Assembly (NCBI GenBank): GCA_023053575.1
Contig: JAKZAP010000001.1
Coordinates: 25,190,533 to 25,254,532 of the forward strand
Direction: 5' to 3'
Length of the DNA stretch: 64,000 nt
DNA from: Branchinecta lynchi
Taxonomy: Eukaryota > Arthropoda > Branchiopoda > Anostraca > Branchinectidae
Below the pieces are notes generated by a model. That model did no database searches. It had not been told where the DNA came from and saw only the letters and a program-made list of their open reading frames with translations. The translations under genes were made by a program, and so were the position numbers. Position 1 is the stretch's first letter. Each line of letters begins with the position of its first letter. Shown here piece after piece: positions 60,111 through 64,000 of this stretch.

Positions 60111-61182
60111 TGGGAAGGTACCACTTCTTTGATTTGCATCCATGTGATAAGGCATTGATTTTGGTAGGAGATAATGCTGTGGAGCTCCTTCGAATGTATA
60201 GTCTGTGGAATCCGCTGACCCTCTTAAACTTCTTCTTTCTGCGACCGAGTGGCTATTAATGTCTTCTGGGCTCAAGACAGATCTGTCTGCATAGAGAAAC
60301 AATTTTGTTTTATGGCATCTCACACTTTGACATCTAACATTGCTAGCAGGTCGACAATTGCTTTGAAGGTGGCAGTTTCTTCCCTCTTCGGCAGCTTGTG
60401 AGTGTGAAATAGAGTTTGTACTTCTGGCTTCAATTGTACAGTTGTAAGCATCTGAAGTTTGAGAGCATCCAAAGAGCTCCTCTGTCTCTTCCCTTTTTTT
60501 AGCAGTCTGCACTCAAACAAAGATTTTGGAGCAATTCACAGGTAGTAAAACCTGCGGAGGGATGTGTTACTCTTCTTGTTGAGTAGCACTGCTTAGGCAC
60601 TGCTTGGCTCCTCAGTCTGTAGAATGTTGTGGGTAGGTTGTGGGTGGCGGTAAATAGGGTAGGGACATCATTGCCGGAAGTGGTGTTGGTGATGTTGTTT
60701 TCAGTCTGTTTCTGAGAACATCCATGAATGTTGTTGGCCTGTTCTTAGCTCGTACTTCCCTGACTGAGCTAAAATTCGATACAGATGGTCCAGGCAAAAC
60801 TTTTTGGCTTTGTGTCAGATTCAGCTGAAGGCACTGTTGCAAACGCTTCGAAAGAAAAGGTACCAAAAAACGCCCGAAAAATGTACCGTTTGAACCAAAA
60901 AAATGTACCAAGTCCACACCTTTTCCATGCGCGTTGCATTCAAGCAACACGCAGATCATTTCCGGTGAATAGTAGCCTACACCAGAAGACATTTTTTTTA
61001 ACCGATTATTTGCTGAAAATACTTATCAGACCCTTCTTTCCCCAGCTGAGGTCAGGTTGGGTTCAGCCCCAAAATTAGCACAATATGGGACATGACTCAG
61101 CTATTTCATTGACCTGAAAAAGTGACATAACAGAGTCTTTTATTTTTGAAATCGAAACTTGCATTTAAAATCCATGATTTTT
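60111..61182. other. Unassigned region upstream of GPAA1 and the LINE
   Basis: Minus-strand frames at 60612-60992 and 60320-60520 (KRQRSSLDALKLQMLTTVQL, KLPKREETATFKAIVDLLAM) have protein-like composition but no start-to-stop structure or family I recognise. They could be pieces of a transposon or a captured exon. Several GTACCAAAA motifs occur near 60860-60930. Confidence 0.3.
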
Positions 61183-61394
61183 GAGCGTGTTTCACACTAA
61201 TTACCATAGTTACTACGCATGACGTCGCAAATGTTGGCTTCTTGGCGTCAAGCTGGAATGCATTTTTTTACTTTCTGTAAAATACCACTCCACGGGGTAA
61301 TCCAGCCAATCACATTACAGATATCCGTAGTTACCACGCTTACTACGCTTCCAAACATGGTAAGCAAATAGTTAGGCCACTATTTGGAACGCTC
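61183..61394. mobile_element. Diverged Harbinger-like MITE
   Basis: GAGCGTGTTTCACAC at the left, CCACTATTTGGAACGCTC at the right, and GTTACTACGCATGACGTCGC inside match the family at 21299-21603. No TTA duplication is visible. Confidence 0.55.
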
Positions 61395-61782
61395 AACGTC
61401 GTAACTAAAGTATTTTCAGGCAAACTATACAACGAAAGAGAAAAAAAATAGTGCACTAAAGGTTATCATCCGATTGACAAAGAAGGGCGGCCCGCAGTTG
61501 CAGATTTTCGATACCTTCTTCAAGTATTTCGCCAGTTATGGTGTGTCACCATGCTCATGGGGACAGGGGTGGGTCGAAGTGTTTGGGCATGGAGGAGGAG
61601 GGGTGACAACCTCGAAACTTGCAACAGGCTAATGCCCGGTGAATATACCGATTATAAGCAGTACTAGGTGATACCAACTACCCCAACCACCCCAGAAGAG
61701 CACTAGGGTTAGTAAAGCCGAGTTTATTACATACATAATCTGACCTTCCGCAAAATAATTAAACTCTTCAGCGTATCTAGCA

Positions 61783-61947
61783 GAGATGGAATTTAAAATG
61801 CACCCCAAAAAGGCCTTGATCGTAGGCAGTAAACCAATCGAAGCAACAGGAAGGCGGAAAGGGAGCTGCAGAACGGTGGAACCCAACGCCATATTTTGAA
61901 GGAAGGAGAGATGGAATTTAAAATGCACCCCAAAAAGGCCTTGATCG
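61783..61947. repeat. Exact 40-bp direct repeat, 125 bp apart
   Basis: The block from GAGATGGAATTTAAAATGCA to AAAAAGGCCTTGATCG occurs at 61783-61822 and again at 61908-61947 without a mismatch. The sequence between shows no other copy. Confidence 0.75.
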
Positions 61948-62045
61948 AAACAGTTACTATATGCATTATACAAAAAATACAAACAAATGAATCTCTGCTT
62001 GCTTCGTCAGTAAGTTTTCTTTGACATATACACATAAAAAATGTC

Positions 62046-62145
62046 ATTGTACCATTTTGTACCAACTTCGGAAAATATGTACCAAAATAAGTGTGATTGT
62101 GCCATGTTGTACCAGCTGAGTTGAAATGTACCAAAATGGTACAAT
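62046..62145. repeat. Small fold-back of GTACCAAAATGGTAC motifs
   Basis: ATTGTACCATTTTGTACC at the left and GTACCAAAATGGTACAAT at the right are near-perfect reverse complements, with further GTACCAAAA copies between. It lies immediately left of a hAT element. Confidence 0.5.
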
Positions 62146-62151
62146 TTTACC

Positions 62152-63464
62152 CAGGGGCGTCGCAAGTGCATTTTCGGTGGGGGGGGTGCAGAGCCAAAAT
62201 TTTACCGAATCTTTCAAAAATTTTACCGAATCCTAGAACTAAGAATTCGAGCTTTAAATTCTGGAACAGAAACGATTACGTAGAAAGAGTAACAATAAAG
62301 GACAGCATGAAAGACGTTAAGCCAACTATTAGGCGGCGTTTTGGCGAAGCCCACATATGGAATATACTGCCGGGCATGATTGCAGTAACAGCTTCTATCT
62401 ATTATAGCCAACAGAATAGTAAATCGAGCGGCGCAGGCGAAAATTTTTGAAATCCATTTTTTTCTGTACGCTAAAATTTAGCTGCTTCTCTGACAAATTC
62501 TATCATTTACCGTTGATTAAATACCGAGACTCTAAGAAGTTCCAGAAACCGGACGGAGCGACGCTCCGGCAGCAGCAGCCACTGTAGTCTAGTTAATATT
62601 CCACAATCACATAAAGTAAGCGCCTCAGGCGAAATTTTTTTTTTTTTTCCTCCCAAATTTAATTTCCATCCAAATTCTAGCTTTTAATGTTTCAAAACCT
62701 CCATCCTAAAACTTGCTTAAAACCCCCGTCAAATGACGCGCCCTTCCACAAAATAGAGAATATTACGAAAAGTGCTGCAGGCGGAATTTTCGAAATATTT
62801 ATGATTAGATATTCTTTTGGGGATCCAAAATAAAAGTAAGGACTATCGATGGTATCATAGATCATTGCTTTTGTCTGCGACCAGTGCTTCATTCGACCTC
62901 TTCTGAGGTTCGTGTTAGCTTCCGAATCCAGGCAGTTTTAACGAATAAATTACCGAATCCCAGTTTTTATACCGAATAAGTTGAGACCGATAGCATGTTC
63001 CGGATTCTGTATAACTACCGAATCCCGGTTCCTATGCCGAATTGTTTTGGTGTCGAAAGACTACCGAACAATATTCTTATTCAGTATACTTTCGTCGAAA
63101 CTGGAACAAAGTCAGGATATGTTGTTAACTTCCTAATCCTGGAAATTATACTGAAAAAATTACCGAATCCTAATCATGCTTCTGTGTAACTACCGAATCT
63201 CCATAAATATACCGAATAGTGCCGGCATCTAAAAATTACCAAATGATTTCGGTAAATTCTCTCCGATCATTATACCGAAGAGATTTGTGTATATAGCCTA
63301 TTTAGGATTTTGTATAACTACCGAATCCCCGTAAATATATCGAACAATTCTGCTATCGAAAAAATACTGAACAATTTTATTAAATTTTGGGCCTCCGGCC
63401 CAAAATTTTACCGAATCTCAAAAAGGTGGGGGGGTGCTGCACCCCCCCCCTTGCGACACCACTG
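62152..63464. mobile_element. hAT-type element with near-perfect 8-bp duplication
   Basis: Ends CAGGGGCGTCGCAAGTGC and, reverse-complemented, CAGTGGTGTCGCAAGGGG are flanked by ATTTTACC (62144-62151) and ATTCTACC (63465-63472), seven of eight identical. The interior is rich in irregular TACCGAATCC motifs, many near 62940-63420, and has no transposase ORF. Confidence 0.75.
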
Positions 63465-63674
63465 ATTCTACCGCTCTTGGCAACACTGGCTGAAGGGAAT
63501 TTTATTTTGCCAGAATAGTCCTTAAAAAAAAGAGAGCCAAAAATAACTGATACAATTTATGTATTAATCTAAGAAACACAGCGTAAAAGTAGATGAAAAA
63601 AGTAAAAGTAAAAAAAAAACCTTGTGAGATAACTACTTTGAAACTTTACACTTTCTAAAGTTTCTTAAAGGGCA

Positions 63675-64000
63675 CTGTCTAGGGAACCGGGAGTCGTACT
63701 TTATGTCCTACGGGCTACGGAACCGGTAGTTCTCACGGAAACCAAACCATATGAACTGCGATTCCGGGATCTGACGTCATTAACTAACGGGAACTTGTAT
63801 GTGCTGGCTCCCGTTCCGGTAGTAATTGGAAATAGCTCACGGAAACTTCATCGCACCAGCTTCTCGTCCGGTAGCCTCACGGAATTGTGTACTCAGAAGC
63901 TAGGGAGCCGGTAGTTGATACCGGAAACTGTATAATTGGAGCTTCTGTTCCGGTAGTGTCTACGTGGAATATAAAACTCACGGAATAGTTTGGATGAGAG
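63675..64000. repeat. Diverged repeat of CCGGTAGT and TCACGGAAA motifs
   Basis: GGAACCGGTAGTTCTCACGG, GTTCCGGTAGTAATTGG, CGTCCGGTAGCCTCACGGAA, GGAGCCGGTAGTTGATACCG and TTCCGGTAGTGTCTACG follow at 35-80-base intervals, and the array runs off the right edge of the window. Confidence 0.55.

Noticed and set aside
60042..60512. 156-codon minus ORF ending beside the endonuclease frame
   Set aside because: It overlaps in another frame the endonuclease coding sequence (WYLPTNYRT ... GDFN), which is the better supported frame up to about 60110; the remainder has no recognisable homology.
61560..61620. hAT left end at CAGGGGTGGGTCGAAG
   Set aside because: It resembles the end of the 34740 element, but no partner end or 8-bp duplication was found nearby.

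Overview
This is a stretch of animal nuclear genome, not a prokaryotic or viral sequence. It holds spliced genes with GT-AG introns of 0.2 to 5.5 kb, very few long ORFs, and a dense load of transposable-element debris. The only lineage hint is a glutathione S-transferase exon of the delta/epsilon type, which leans towards an arthropod. Species level cannot be read from the window.

Three host genes can be supported. (1) The last exon of a delta/epsilon-like glutathione S-transferase lies on + at 2944-3249. (2) A complete alanine aminotransferase gene lies on + from 12431 to 28208. It has nine coding exons that join in frame to 491 residues. A further upstream exon at 10570-10642 joins in frame and would add a mitochondria-like presequence (about 518 residues in all). 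(3) A complete GPAA1 gene, a subunit of the GPI transamidase in the ER, lies on - from 57099 down to 30269. Its eleven coding exons join in frame to 618 residues, close to the human length. The last two genes are convergent, with stop codons about 2 kb apart.

Nearly everything else with structure is mobile DNA. There are four hAT-type elements with 8-bp target duplications (5842-6024, 34740-37385 with 35353-35733 nested in it, and 48283-49349), and a fifth with a 7/8 duplication (62152-63464). Two families, called A and B here, look like non-autonomous Helitron/Helentron or mollusc 'pearl' elements. Both have short palindromes or hairpins at their ends, a GTCC-rich microsatellite, and internal tandem units. 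Copies of A sit inside a B copy, a LINE tail and a Harbinger-like MITE. There are also non-LTR retrotransposon remnants in several places, a frameshifted Penelope-like fragment with related fold-back elements, and several MITE families.

The three host genes do not form a functional cluster. They are a detoxification enzyme, an amino-acid enzyme linking alanine and pyruvate, and a GPI-anchor attachment factor. The most useful novel material is the nested repeat architecture, which gives natural boundaries for repeat families that could otherwise not be delimited, and elements that end within 20 to 35 bases of GPAA1 splice sites.
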